Shown here one piece after another: positions 1 to 6,207 of a stretch of 21,002 nt of DNA; position 1 is the first letter of the stretch; each line of letters opens with the position of its first letter. This DNA comes from Candidatus Omnitrophota bacterium (GTDB lineage: Bacteria; Omnitrophota; Gorgyraeia; Velamenicoccales; Velamenicoccaceae): positions 1 through 21,002 of the forward strand of contig JAQUOM010000017.1 in assembly GCA_028717105.1 (NCBI GenBank). Reading direction: 5' to 3'. The position numbers were made by a program, and so were the translations under genes. The notes beneath the pieces are model-generated. The model saw nothing but the letters and a program-made list of their open reading frames with translations. It ran no database searches and was not told the DNA's origin.

Positions 1-72
1 CGTTACGAACGGGATCAACGCCCGCCGGCCTCTTTTTTTCAGTTTTCTGAACGTCGCATCAATGCGATTCAT
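1..72 (-). CDS. trpA: Tryptophan synthase alpha chain, N-terminal fragment
   Basis: Partial gene cut by the left edge of the window; only the first 24 codons are present. The reverse strand from the ATG at 72 reads MNRIDATFRKLKKRG and then LIPFVT, the usual opening of TrpA (short helix, then the first beta strand of the TIM barrel ending in PFVT). TrpA cleaves indole-3-glycerol phosphate and channels indole to TrpB. It lies directly downstream of trpB on the same strand, which strongly supports the call despite the short length. Unlike many trpBA pairs the two genes do not overlap: 82 bp with a palindrome and short tandem repeats separate them. No clear Shine-Dalgarno precedes the ATG. Confidence 0.85.
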   Translation of the reverse strand, partial: MNRIDATFRKLKKRGRRALIPFVT

Positions 73-102
73 GGCCCTGTATCATTCCCTATGTTTTCAA
101 AT

Positions 103-151
103 CACCAAGCACCAAAATACCTGCCTGCCGCAGGCAGGGTTATTGGTTATT
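103..151. repeat. Palindrome flanked by heptamer pairs in the trpB-trpA spacer
   Basis: Positions 120-138 are a perfect palindrome, CCTGCCTGC-C-GCAGGCAGG (9-bp arms, one central base). To its left CACCAAG and CACCAAA stand in tandem (103-116). To its right GGTTATT is repeated exactly (138-151). The same palindrome recurs at 10646-10664. It can form a stable hairpin in the trpBA transcript. No T-run follows it, so it is not an obvious terminator. Confidence 0.8.
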
Positions 152-154
152 TTA

Positions 155-1336
155 TCACAACGCCTGCAGTGTATTGGCGTCCTTGTCGCCGCGCCCCGAA
201 AGACAGACGATCACAATATCGTTTTTCTTTATTTTTTTTACCAGCTTCGGCAAATAGGCCAGCGCATGCGAAGACTCAAGCGCCGGAATGATCCCTTCCG
301 TTCTCGACAAAAGCTGGAAGGCCTCAATGGCCTCCCGGTCTGTAACCGCCGTGTATTGCGCCCGGCCGCTCTGCCGGTAATAAGCGTGCTCCGGCCCCAC
401 GCCGGGATAATCCAGCCCTGCGGCGACCGAATGCGCTATCTTGACCTGGCCGTCTTTATCCTGAAGGAGAAAACTTTTTGCCCCATGCAGGACACCGATC
501 CGGCCGGCGACAAGGGTCGCCGCGTGATGCCCCGTCTTCAAACCGAAACCCGCAGCCTCTACCCCTATGAACCTCACGGCCTTGTCATGGAAAAAACGAT
601 GGAAAAGCCCGATGGAATTGCTGCCGCCGCCGACGCAGGCCACGAGGTATTTCGGCAGGCGGCCTTCGATCTTCAAAATCTGCTGCCTGGCTTCCTTCCC
701 GATGACAGTCTGGAAATCACGGACCATTTCCGGATAAGGATGCGGCCCGCCCACGGAACCCAAAAGATAATATGTCGTCTTGACGTTCGTCACCCAGTCG
801 CGGATAGCCTCAGACATGGCGTCTTTGAGGGTCTTGGACCCGCTGGTCACCGGCACGACGCGGGCGCCCAAAAGCTTCATGCGATAGACGTTCAAGGCCT
901 GGCGCTCCATGTCCTCGGTCCCCATATACACATGGCACTCGAGCCCGAAGAGCGCGCACACCGTCGCCGTCGCGACCCCATGCTGGCCCGCCCCGGTCTC
1001 GGCGACGATCCGCTTCTTGCCCATACGGCGGGCCAGAAGGGCCTGGCCAAGCGCGTTATTGATCTTGTGCGACCCGGTATGCAGGAGATCTTCACGCTTA
1101 AGATAAATCCTTCCCCGCCCGAGGCAGGAACTCAAACGCCGGCAGAAATAGAGCGGCGTCGGACGACCCGCGTATGAGGCGAGGCAGCCTTCCAACTCTT
1201 TTTTAAATAAAGGATCTTTTTGCGCGCGGCGATAAACAACCTCAAGCTCCCGCAAGGGGGCCATGAGCGTCTCCGGCATATATTGCCCGCCGAAAATACC
1301 GTAATGTCCTCTTCGATCAGGTAAAAAATGTTTCAT
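155..1336 (-). CDS. trpB: Tryptophan synthase beta chain
   Basis: TrpB condenses indole with L-serine to make L-tryptophan, using pyridoxal phosphate, in complex with TrpA in the cytoplasm. The 393-residue product has the normal family length and all landmarks: the HTGSHKINN segment with the PLP-binding lysine at K91, ETGAGQHG (113-120), the phosphate-binding loop GGGSNSIG (236-243), GVGPEHAYY near 312-320, and CLSGRGDKD (378-386) at the C-terminus. It looks fully functional and of the standard TrpB1 type. Its ATG overlaps the stop of the upstream unknown membrane protein gene by 4 bp (ATGA), suggesting translational coupling. trpA follows 82 bp downstream. No other trp genes are present and no trp leader or attenuator was recognised. 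Confidence 0.97.
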   Translation of the reverse strand: MKHFLPDRRGHYGIFGGQYMPETLMAPLRELEVVYRRAQKDPLFKKELEGCLASYAGRPTPLYFCRRLSSCLGRGRIYLKREDLLHTGSHKINNALGQALLARRMGKKRIVAETGAGQHGVATATVCALFGLECHVYMGTEDMERQALNVYRMKLLGARVVPVTSGSKTLKDAMSEAIRDWVTNVKTTYYLLGSVGGPHPYPEMVRDFQTVIGKEARQQILKIEGRLPKYLVACVGGGSNSIGLFHRFFHDKAVRFIGVEAAGFGLKTGHHAATLVAGRIGVLHGAKSFLLQDKDGQVKIAHSVAAGLDYPGVGPEHAYYRQSGRAQYTAVTDREAIEAFQLLSRTEGIIPALESSHALAYLPKLVKKIKKNDIVIVCLSGRGDKDANTLQAL

Positions 1337-2001
1337 GGCGCTTCTCTATCCTCTTTAGCTTCGCGCTTGGATTCCTGTTTCGTCTCCTGTTTAGATTCCT
1401 GCCTGGCGGATGCCGCAAAAGAAGCATCCTCCGGGGAAACGGCGTATTTAAATTTAAAAGAGGCCTTGGACAATTTACTGAAAAGCTCCTCGTCCAACTT
1501 GGCAAACGGAGCCGGTTCAATAATGCGCGAGAACCCTTCCCATATCCCGAACCAGCCTAAGGGCATGAAGATGATCGCGATCAGCTCTAAGGTCAGCTTA
1601 TCAAGCATATGAAAATACGTCAGCATCGTCAAGGACGACAAGGAAGCAACGCCGCCAAGCACGAAGAGCGTCCCCCGGCGGACCGCTGTCGCGATCTCCT
1701 TCTGGAGAGATAGATGCCGGAACTTGAAATACTGCTTGAGCCGCTTGTTAACCAGCTTCTCGGTCGTTTCATCCTTCAGAGACGCCGGCGCATAGATCGT
1801 GATGACAAAATCGCCTCTTTGCGTTTCACGATACCTCTTCTTCAACTCCGAAAGAAAATCTTCGGAGAGGATCCGGCGGTCGATGGGGCTGGGGTCGAAA
1901 TCTGAAAACACATCATCCCAGGAATCGATGGCAATGGAGATCTCCTGGATATCCTTGATATGCTCTTCGATCTCTGCAATCTTTTCAGGTTTTTCAGGCA
2001 T
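1333..2001 (-). CDS. Unknown protein with two central membrane helices, upstream of trpB
   Basis: I do not recognise a named family. The 222-residue product has an acidic soluble N-terminal part (1-105) with the segment WDDVFSDFDPSP (28-39) followed by ILSEDFLSELKKR. Two hydrophobic helices follow at about 111-131 and 137-157, the second containing PLGWFGIWE. The C-terminal tail (201-222) is made of four-residue K/E/Q steps (QESK, QETK, QESK, REAK). With both ends outside a short hairpin of helices, both would sit on the same side of the membrane, probably the cytoplasm. The ORF is clean and overlaps trpB by 4 bp, so the two are probably co-translated. A role in tryptophan synthesis is not implied. 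There is no good Shine-Dalgarno before the ATG at 2001. Confidence 0.75.
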   Translation of the reverse strand: MPEKPEKIAEIEEHIKDIQEISIAIDSWDDVFSDFDPSPIDRRILSEDFLSELKKRYRETQRGDFVITIYAPASLKDETTEKLVNKRLKQYFKFRHLSLQKEIATAVRRGTLFVLGGVASLSSLTMLTYFHMLDKLTLELIAIIFMPLGWFGIWEGFSRIIEPAPFAKLDEELFSKLSKASFKFKYAVSPEDASFAASARQESKQETKQESKREAKEDREAP

Positions 2002-2043
2002 TTTCCGATGGGCAGGGGTTCAAAAAAAGAAAAGGAAAAACGA

Positions 2044-2119
2044 AAATCGACAATCGAAAATAGACCGCAATCGAGAAAAACTTCCTTATTATCTCATCTC
2101 GATTTTCGATTCTCGATGG
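2044..2119. repeat. Inverted heptamer arrays between the unknown gene and tRNA-Phe
   Basis: The left array reads AAATCGA, CAATCGA, AAATAGA in exact 7-bp register (2044-2064), with another CAATCGA at 2068-2074. The right array reads TCGATTT, TCGATTC, TCGATGG (2099-2119). The reverse complement of TCGATTT is AAATCGA, so both arrays use the same unit in opposite orientation, about 35 bp apart. The whole can fold back on itself. It lies in the leader of the gene that ends at 1333. Confidence 0.75.
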
Positions 2120-2133
2120 CTCTGCAATAAAAA

Positions 2134-2206
2134 TGCCCAGAGAGGGAATTGAACCCCCGACGCATGGATTTTCAGTCCATCGCTCTACCGACTGAGCTAT
2201 CTGGGC
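2134..2206 (-). tRNA. tRNA-Phe (anticodon GAA)
   Basis: A 73-nt cloverleaf on the minus strand. The acceptor arms are GCCCAGA and TCTGGGC with discriminator A at 2134. The D arm is GCTC...GAGC, the anticodon stem is ATGGA/TCCAT around the loop CTGAAAA (anticodon GAA), and the T arm is GGGGG-TTCAATT-CCCTC. CCA is not encoded; TTTTTA follows the discriminator base, so CCA must be added after transcription. No convincing promoter was seen just upstream. Confidence 0.97.
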
Positions 2207-2260
2207 GAAGCTTATCAACAACAGACCAATCTATCAAACCATTCCATCAGCGGACCGACT

Positions 2261-2290
2261 TCCGCCGAAGGCGGACCCGCCTACGGCGGG
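2261..2290. repeat. Tandem pair of three-base-loop hairpins
   Basis: Two abutting perfect palindromes: TCCGCC-GAA-GGCGGA (2261-2275) and CCCGCC-TAC-GGCGGG (2276-2290). Each has a 6-bp GC-rich stem and a trinucleotide loop. The same two-hairpin unit occurs at 10705-10734 with two base changes. Confidence 0.85.
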
Positions 2291-2379
2291 GAACTATCCG
2301 GGCGAATAAAAGTCCCGAGATGCAAGTCACAAGGTCACATATAAAGCCGACAAGCCATCAAGACGCCCATACAACTAAT

Positions 2380-2400
2380 TTGCCGCAGGAAGGCGGTCAC
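2380..2400. repeat. 21-nt dispersed repeat, copy 1
   Basis: Begins TTGCCGCAGG and ends GGCGGTCAC; the full 21 nt is identical to 4123-4143. Its TGCCGCAGG core also occurs in the palindrome at 120-138, so it looks like a diverged member of that family. Confidence 0.75.
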
Positions 2401-2427
2401 TTGTCACCCCCCCCCGCAGGTTTCAAC

Positions 2428-2450
2428 GTCTCAATGTCTCAGGTCTCAAG
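2428..2450. repeat. GTCTCA heptamer series
   Basis: Three consecutive 7-8 bp units: GTCTCAAT, GTCTCAG, GTCTCAAG. It resembles the heptamer arrays at 2044-2119 and 16371-16440 in period, but with a different unit and no visible inverted partner. Confidence 0.65.
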
Positions 2451-2556
2451 CAAAAGCATAAAAGAAACGCAAAATCTGAAAACCTGTCGTTCAATTATAG
2501 GGAAAATCACCTTGGGCGTCAAGATAAAAGGAAAAGCTCATCTTATTATAAAAAAT

Positions 2557-2585
2557 TTGACAGGCGCAGCGCAAAAGGCTATACT
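2557..2585 (+). promoter_or_regulatory. Sigma-70 promoter of tRNA-Leu
   Basis: The -35 box TTGACA (2557-2562) is a perfect consensus. The -10 box TATACT (2580-2585) has one mismatch, and the spacer is exactly 17 bp. Transcription would start near 2592, three bases before the mature tRNA 5' end at 2595. It shows that the organism uses standard housekeeping-sigma promoter grammar. Confidence 0.88.
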
Positions 2586-2594
2586 TTTTTAACC

Positions 2595-2678
2595 GCCGGG
2601 ATGGTGAAATTGGCAAACACATAGCGTTCAGGGCGCTACGCTCGTAAGGGCTTGAGGGTTCAACTCCCTCTCCCGGCA
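2595..2678 (+). tRNA. tRNA-Leu (anticodon CAG)
   Basis: An 84-nt class II tRNA with acceptor arms GCCGGGA and TCCCGGC and discriminator A at 2678. The anticodon stem TAGCG/CGCTA encloses the loop TTCAGGG (anticodon CAG), followed by a long variable arm and the T arm GAGGG-TTCAACT-CCCTC. CCA is not encoded. A short T-run (2679-2683) follows directly and may help termination. It has its own strong promoter and reads against the flanking minus-strand genes. Confidence 0.97.
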
Positions 2679-2739
2679 TTTTTCTTCTCCGGTACTTTCC
2701 TGGCCTCCGTGAAAATTTACAACACGCAAAATCACTTTC

Positions 2740-2756
2740 AACGCGCCACCCGCGTT
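2740..2756. repeat. Hairpin downstream of the M48 gene
   Basis: AACGCG-CCACC-CGCGTT is a 6-bp perfect stem with a 5-base loop, 20 bp past the stop of the Maf-M48 frame on the minus strand. No U-rich tract follows in that direction, so an intrinsic terminator is possible but unsupported. Confidence 0.4.
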
Positions 2757-2775
2757 ACCTCGCAACTCGAAACTG

Positions 2776-3561
2776 TCAAAGCGTATCGATAAAATCGTCG
2801 AAATCGATATTTTCGCCGATGGCTTCTTTTGTCGCCCGGACCCTCTGGCCGTAATAAGGATGTGTCCGAAAGTAAGAAAGCGGCTGGGGCTTCTCCTTCT
2901 TCTGCCTCTTCCTCAACTTCTCTAAAAATTTGACCATCCCCCGGGGATCATATCCGGCCCTTTTGGCATAAATAGCGCCCATCCGGTCCGCCACAAGCTC
3001 ATCCTCCTGGGAATAACCCGAAAGCAGAGATACGTACGCCAACTGGACCCCTTGCGCCACCTCCGCATTTTGCGTCGCCCCGGCAAGGATCGTCAGGATA
3101 TTATACCCCCAGATCGCCTGGAGGCGTTTGACGCTGTGACGCGCCACAACGTGGGCGACTTCATGCGCCACAACAGCCGCTAATTCGTCGTCCGTATCGG
3201 CGACTTTCATCAGATTCTGAAAAACATAAATATAACCTCCGGGCAAGGAGACCGCGTTAACCAGGTCTTTATCCTTGGGGTCCTCGATAATACGAAAACG
3301 ATAGGAAAGTTCGTGGCGGTCGCTGACCTTGACGATCTTCTCGCCGATACGATCCAGCCGCTCATTCATCCGAGGATCATGCACCACCGTATAATTCTTC
3401 TCGACCTGCACGGCCAGGGAATCGCCGATCGCCACTTCTTTGGCCGTAGAATACATCATCGTATCCTGCTTGCGCGTGGCCAGATTATATTCCGTCGTGC
3501 ACCCGTTAAAAATGAAACCGCATAAAAAAACAAAAAGGGTAACGCCGAATTTTTTCAGCAT
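2776..3561 (-). other. Possible separately translated M48 lipoprotein (internal start)
   Basis: An ATG at 3561 inside the Maf-M48 frame begins MLKKFGV followed by a hydrophobic stretch and FNGC, a textbook lipoprotein signal peptide with Cys21 as the first mature residue. The 261-residue product would be a typical periplasmic M48 protease of the BepA/LoiP type involved in outer-membrane quality control. No Shine-Dalgarno is visible upstream of this ATG, so independent initiation is uncertain. It would use the last seven residues of the Maf fold (LKKFGV) as its own n-region. Confidence 0.5.
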
Positions 3562-4098
3562 GACGCGCAGCCGGGCAAGCGGCAGGCCGACCACATTAAA
3601 ATAGCACCCGTGAATACGGCGGATAAACGACCCGCCCAACCCCTGGATATCAAACCCCCCTGCCTTATCCAGGGGAGAAACCCTCTGGAAATACCGCGTG
3701 ATCTCCCCGTCCCCCAGGGGCTCCATCTCTATACGCGTCTTTTCAACCTCGACCGCCTCCTGACGCGTCGCTGCGTCGATGACGGCGATGCCGGTATAAA
3801 GGGTATGAGGTTTACTGGAAAGCCTCTTGAGCATCTGCCGGGCCTCTTTGAATGAACCGGGCTTACCAAAAATCCTGCCTTCCTGTTCAACAAGCGTGTC
3901 GCAACCGATAATAATGCCTTTTTTAAAGCGCCCCGCCACGGCACGCGCTTTCATGAGGGCGTTGGACGCCGCCGTCGCGCGCGGATCCCTTGAGCCTCCC
4001 TCGTGTTCTTTAACGCGCGCAGGCACTGCCTTGAACTTTACGCCAAGGTTTCGAAGAAGTTTCTGCCGGGCTTTGGATTTTGAAGCCAGTATAATCAT
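2776..4098 (-). CDS. Maf nucleotide pyrophosphatase fused in frame to M48 metalloprotease
   Basis: One uninterrupted 440-residue frame joins two complete domains. Residues 1-186 are Maf, which hydrolyses non-canonical or excess nucleoside triphosphates: LASKSKAR at 4-11, CDT with the catalytic-type Asp at 67, GKP (78-80), TLYTG (99-103), DKAGGFDIQG (144-153), NVVGLPL (168-174). Residues 180-200 look like a signal sequence (Lys-Lys, hydrophobic stretch, FNGC with Cys200 as a possible lipidation site). Residues 201-440 are an M48 zinc protease with HEVAH (312-316), ELVAD (367-371) for the third ligand, and an HP motif (413-414). The start at 4098 is the usual Maf start (MIILAS) with a GGGTGA upstream; the open frame continues further upstream but overlaps the flavoprotein gene and is not homologous. 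Maf ends exactly where its family normally ends, yet no stop follows. Options are a true fusion, a nested second start at 3561, or a base error that removed a stop. Confidence 0.8.
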   Translation of the reverse strand: MIILASKSKARQKLLRNLGVKFKAVPARVKEHEGGSRDPRATAASNALMKARAVAGRFKKGIIIGCDTLVEQEGRIFGKPGSFKEARQMLKRLSSKPHTLYTGIAVIDAATRQEAVEVEKTRIEMEPLGDGEITRYFQRVSPLDKAGGFDIQGLGGSFIRRIHGCYFNVVGLPLARLRVMLKKFGVTLFVFLCGFIFNGCTTEYNLATRKQDTMMYSTAKEVAIGDSLAVQVEKNYTVVHDPRMNERLDRIGEKIVKVSDRHELSYRFRIIEDPKDKDLVNAVSLPGGYIYVFQNLMKVADTDDELAAVVAHEVAHVVARHSVKRLQAIWGYNILTILAGATQNAEVAQGVQLAYVSLLSGYSQEDELVADRMGAIYAKRAGYDPRGMVKFLEKLRKRQKKEKPQPLSYFRTHPYYGQRVRATKEAIGENIDFDDFIDTL

Positions 4099-4122
4099 AA
4101 CGAAGTCACCCGTCGCCCTGCC

Positions 4123-4143
4123 TTGCCGCAGGAAGGCGGTCAC
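4123..4143. repeat. 21-nt dispersed repeat, copy 2
   Basis: Exact match to 2380-2400. It sits in the 164-bp gap between the flavoprotein gene and maf, just upstream of the maf start. With the preceding bases (CCTGCC) it can form a GCCTT/AAGGC stem. The rest of the gap also has GGAGGG-CT-CCCTCC-like foldback potential near 4190-4203 but no gene. Confidence 0.7.
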
Positions 4144-4262
4144 CGGACATTGGAACGCAGCCGCGGTTTTTAACACTTTTGCAAATCGGAGGGCTCCCTC
4201 CATTTTGCCCCATGACGCGGCGAGTACCAGTTGAGCGTAAAAAGATCTAGCGTTGCCTCTCT

Positions 4263-5501
4263 CTATTTCGCCTCTAAACTCAGTGCCGCGCTCTCGCCGG
4301 CCACATAACCCGTCGAAAACGCCGCCTGCAAATTGTAGCCGCCGCTCGACGCCGCCAAATCGAGAACTTCGCCGCAGAAATAAACCCCGGGCACGATCCG
4401 GGATTCCATGGTCTTGGGGTTGATCTCTTTGAGCGACACGCCGCCACACGTCACCATGCCCTCGCTCAGCGGCCTCGTCCTTTTAACGGCCGCACGAAAC
4501 GCCTTGAGGGTTACGACCAAATGCCGGCGTTCCATGGCCGTAATTTGGTGACACTTTTTTTCAGGATCCACCTGCGCCGCACGCAAAAAAATATCGATCA
4601 ACCGCCCGGGCAAAAGACTTTTAAAATAATTTCCCAGTTTGGCGCTCCCGGCCGCGGGCAATTCATCCTGGAATTTTTTGTCAAGTTCCTGGGACGACAG
4701 CCCGACCTTAAGGTCAATGGAAACCTGAACGCCGCCCTGGTCCAATAGATCGGCGACGGCGGCGCTCACATCCAACACAAGGGGCCCTGAGATGCCGAAA
4801 TGCGTAAAAAGCATTTCTCCGATGGGCGTTTCAATCCTGTGCCTGCCCTGAGAAAACGTCAGCCGGACATTCTTGAGCGCCAGGCCCTGCACGTCCTTCA
4901 CAAACGTCTCTTTCGTTTCCAACGGGACAAGCCCCGCCCTTAAGGGCACGACCGTATGGCCGATCTGCCGGGCCCAGGCAAACCCGTCTCCGGCAGACCC
5001 GGTCACGGGGAACGAGGAGCCCCCGACGGCTATGATCAAGCGTTCGGTGGCGATGGGTTCAGCGCCTTCAAAAAAAACGATCTTCCTGTCCGGTTCAATT
5101 TTTATCTTTCCGACGCAGTGCCTGAGCCGGACATCCACCTTCATTTTTTTTAATTCCGAAGACAAAAGAGAAACAATACTCGACGATGAGTCCGTCTCGG
5201 GAAAAACACGGCCTTGGCGTTCCGTCTTGAGTTTTAAGCCGCGGTCTTCGAAGAACACGGCAAGGTCCCCTGAAAAAAAACGGCTGAAAACCCCCCTTAA
5301 GAAAACACCGTTCTTGCCGAAACGCAGGCAAAACTCCTCGACCGGCGCATCGTTGGTCACATTACAGCGCCCCTTGCCGGTCAAACCGAGCTTACGGGCC
5401 AGGCTGGCGTTCCTTTCGACAAGGACAACGCTAGGAACCTGAAGCTCCGCCGCACGCAACGCAGCCATGATTCCCGCCGGGCCGCCCCCTATGATCACCA
5501 T
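4263..5501 (-). CDS. BaiN/HI0933-family FAD-dependent oxidoreductase
   Basis: A flavoprotein of the HI0933/YhiN/BaiN group. It binds FAD and probably NAD(P)H; the physiological substrate is unknown for most members, and the bile-acid role of BaiN should not be carried over. The 412-residue product has the N-terminal dinucleotide-binding loop GGGPAG (5-10), the group signature GKGRCNVTN (42-50), AVGGSSFPVTGSAGDG in the middle, FTHFGISGPLVLD, and the C-terminal run GGVSLKEINPKTMES followed by GEVLD and GGYNLQAAFSTG. The length is normal. The start at 5501 leaves almost no residues before the first strand (MVIIGGG). An in-frame extension back to the pyrE stop offers no better start codon. It follows pyrE by 48 bp and probably shares its transcript. 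Confidence 0.92.
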   Translation of the reverse strand: MVIIGGGPAGIMAALRAAELQVPSVVLVERNASLARKLGLTGKGRCNVTNDAPVEEFCLRFGKNGVFLRGVFSRFFSGDLAVFFEDRGLKLKTERQGRVFPETDSSSSIVSLLSSELKKMKVDVRLRHCVGKIKIEPDRKIVFFEGAEPIATERLIIAVGGSSFPVTGSAGDGFAWARQIGHTVVPLRAGLVPLETKETFVKDVQGLALKNVRLTFSQGRHRIETPIGEMLFTHFGISGPLVLDVSAAVADLLDQGGVQVSIDLKVGLSSQELDKKFQDELPAAGSAKLGNYFKSLLPGRLIDIFLRAAQVDPEKKCHQITAMERRHLVVTLKAFRAAVKRTRPLSEGMVTCGGVSLKEINPKTMESRIVPGVYFCGEVLDLAASSGGYNLQAAFSTGYVAGESAALSLEAK

Positions 5502-5549
5502 CGGGCAAAGATTCTTTGTTTCAATAACGTATGGGAAAACGGTGGGCTT

Positions 5550-6131
5550 TCAGACCGCTTTAAGCGGTCTGTATTTTGCGGAAAAGAATTCAGAAGCCTT
5601 GAAGATAGACAACACCTCGCAGCCGAGCTTGGCCAGATTCTCTTTGGCTCCCTCTTCCCGGTCCACGATCACAATAGCCTTTCGGGCTGAAATATTCATT
5701 TTCTTCAAGACCTCAATGGCATCGACGAGAGAACCGCCGGTCGTCGCCACATCATCAACGAGCACAACCTCATCTTCAGCCTGGAGTTCGGGGCCTTCGA
5801 CCTGAAGCATCCGTCCGTGGCTCTTGGGGTTTTTACGGATCAGGAAGGTATCCATGGGATGATTATTCTGAAAACTGACCGCCGCCAGGGCGCCTACAAT
5901 AGGGTCGGCTCCCAATGTGGGGCCGCCCACAGCGTCTACCTGAGACATTGAAACCATATCGAAAACAAGACAGCCGACAAGATAAGCCCCTTTGGCGCTT
6001 AAAGTTACGGCGCGTGCATCGATATAATAATGGCTGGTCTTCCCGCTGGCGAGCTTGATCTCGCCCTCGTGATAGGCCTTCTCTTTGATCAACGCAAAGA
6101 GCTGGTTTTTAAGATTTTCCGTTGTCTCCAT
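5550..6131 (-). CDS. pyrE: Orotate phosphoribosyltransferase
   Basis: PyrE transfers the phosphoribosyl group of PRPP to orotate, giving OMP in de novo pyrimidine synthesis. The 193-residue product carries SGKTSHYYIDAR (29-40), the loop RKNPKSHG (99-106) with the catalytic lysines, and the PRPP-binding motif VLVDDVATTGGS (123-134). It is a single-domain enzyme of usual length with no pyrF fused. The final codons and the stop are formed by a 21-bp perfect palindrome (5551-5571), so the last residues (RPLKAV) may reflect an inserted element. It is the first gene after a strong promoter and its mRNA is predicted to be nearly leaderless. Downstream genes are the flavoprotein and Maf-M48. Confidence 0.96.
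   Translation of the reverse strand: METTENLKNQLFALIKEKAYHEGEIKLASGKTSHYYIDARAVTLSAKGAYLVGCLVFDMVSMSQVDAVGGPTLGADPIVGALAAVSFQNNHPMDTFLIRKNPKSHGRMLQVEGPELQAEDEVVLVDDVATTGGSLVDAIEVLKKMNISARKAIVIVDREEGAKENLAKLGCEVLSIFKASEFFSAKYRPLKAV
5551..5571. repeat. Palindrome forming the 3' end of pyrE
   Basis: CAGACCGCTT-T-AAGCGGTCTG is a perfect palindrome with 10-bp arms and a single central base. It contains the pyrE stop codon (TGA at 5550-5552 overlaps its edge). No T-run follows on the minus strand, so it is not a classical terminator. It resembles the other small palindromes of the window in size. Confidence 0.85.
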
Positions 6132-6139
6132 AGGCGTTT

Positions 6140-6168
6140 ATTGTACTGGCAAAGGCCGGGAATGTCAA
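6140..6168 (-). promoter_or_regulatory. Sigma-70 promoter of pyrE, nearly leaderless
   Basis: On the minus strand TTGACA (6168-6163, perfect -35) is followed after 17 bp by TACAAT (6145-6140, one mismatch). Only eight bases separate the -10 box from the ATG at 6131, so transcription starting about seven bases after the -10 would begin one or two bases before the start codon. No Shine-Dalgarno could fit in that mRNA. Confidence 0.82.
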
Positions 6169-6207
6169 CTGGCGTTAAGCGTTCCCGGTCCGAGGGCGAA
6201 GGGTTGA

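Larger units (their letters stand above)
2207..2594. other. Gene-free stretch between the two tRNA genes
   Basis: No supportable protein gene. Open frames here are short, and those running into the tRNAs are tRNA read-through artefacts. It holds twin 3-base-loop hairpins (2261-2290), near-direct repeats AAGTCAC/AGGTCAC (2324-2338), a 21-nt sequence shared exactly with 4123-4143 (2380-2400), a run of nine C (2407-2415), a GTCTCA heptamer series (2428-2450), and the tRNA-Leu promoter (2557-2585). Confidence 0.7.

Noticed and set aside
62..1177. Long plus-strand frame (371 codons) opposite trpB
   Set aside because: A shadow of the GC-rich trpB gene with no recognisable motif. Other long antisense frames in the window (for example 15054-16037 and 7491-7991) are the same kind.
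1994..2221. 75-residue minus-strand frame across the tRNA-Phe gene
   Set aside because: Its sequence (AQSVERWTENP, GGSIPSLG) is the common artefact from translating a tRNA gene; the rest is low-complexity spacer.
2491..2679. 62-residue minus-strand frame across tRNA-Leu (MPGEGVEPSSPYERSALN)
   Set aside because: Antisense translation of the tRNA-Leu gene; frames of this kind are often wrongly annotated as proteins.
4099..4449. N-terminal extension of the Maf-M48 frame by 117 residues
   Set aside because: It overlaps the flavoprotein gene, is not family-like, and Maf proteins start at MIILAS as found at 4098.
5551..5571. Intrinsic terminator after pyrE
   Set aside because: Strong hairpin but no U-rich tract on the minus-strand side, and the flavoprotein gene follows only 48 bp later.
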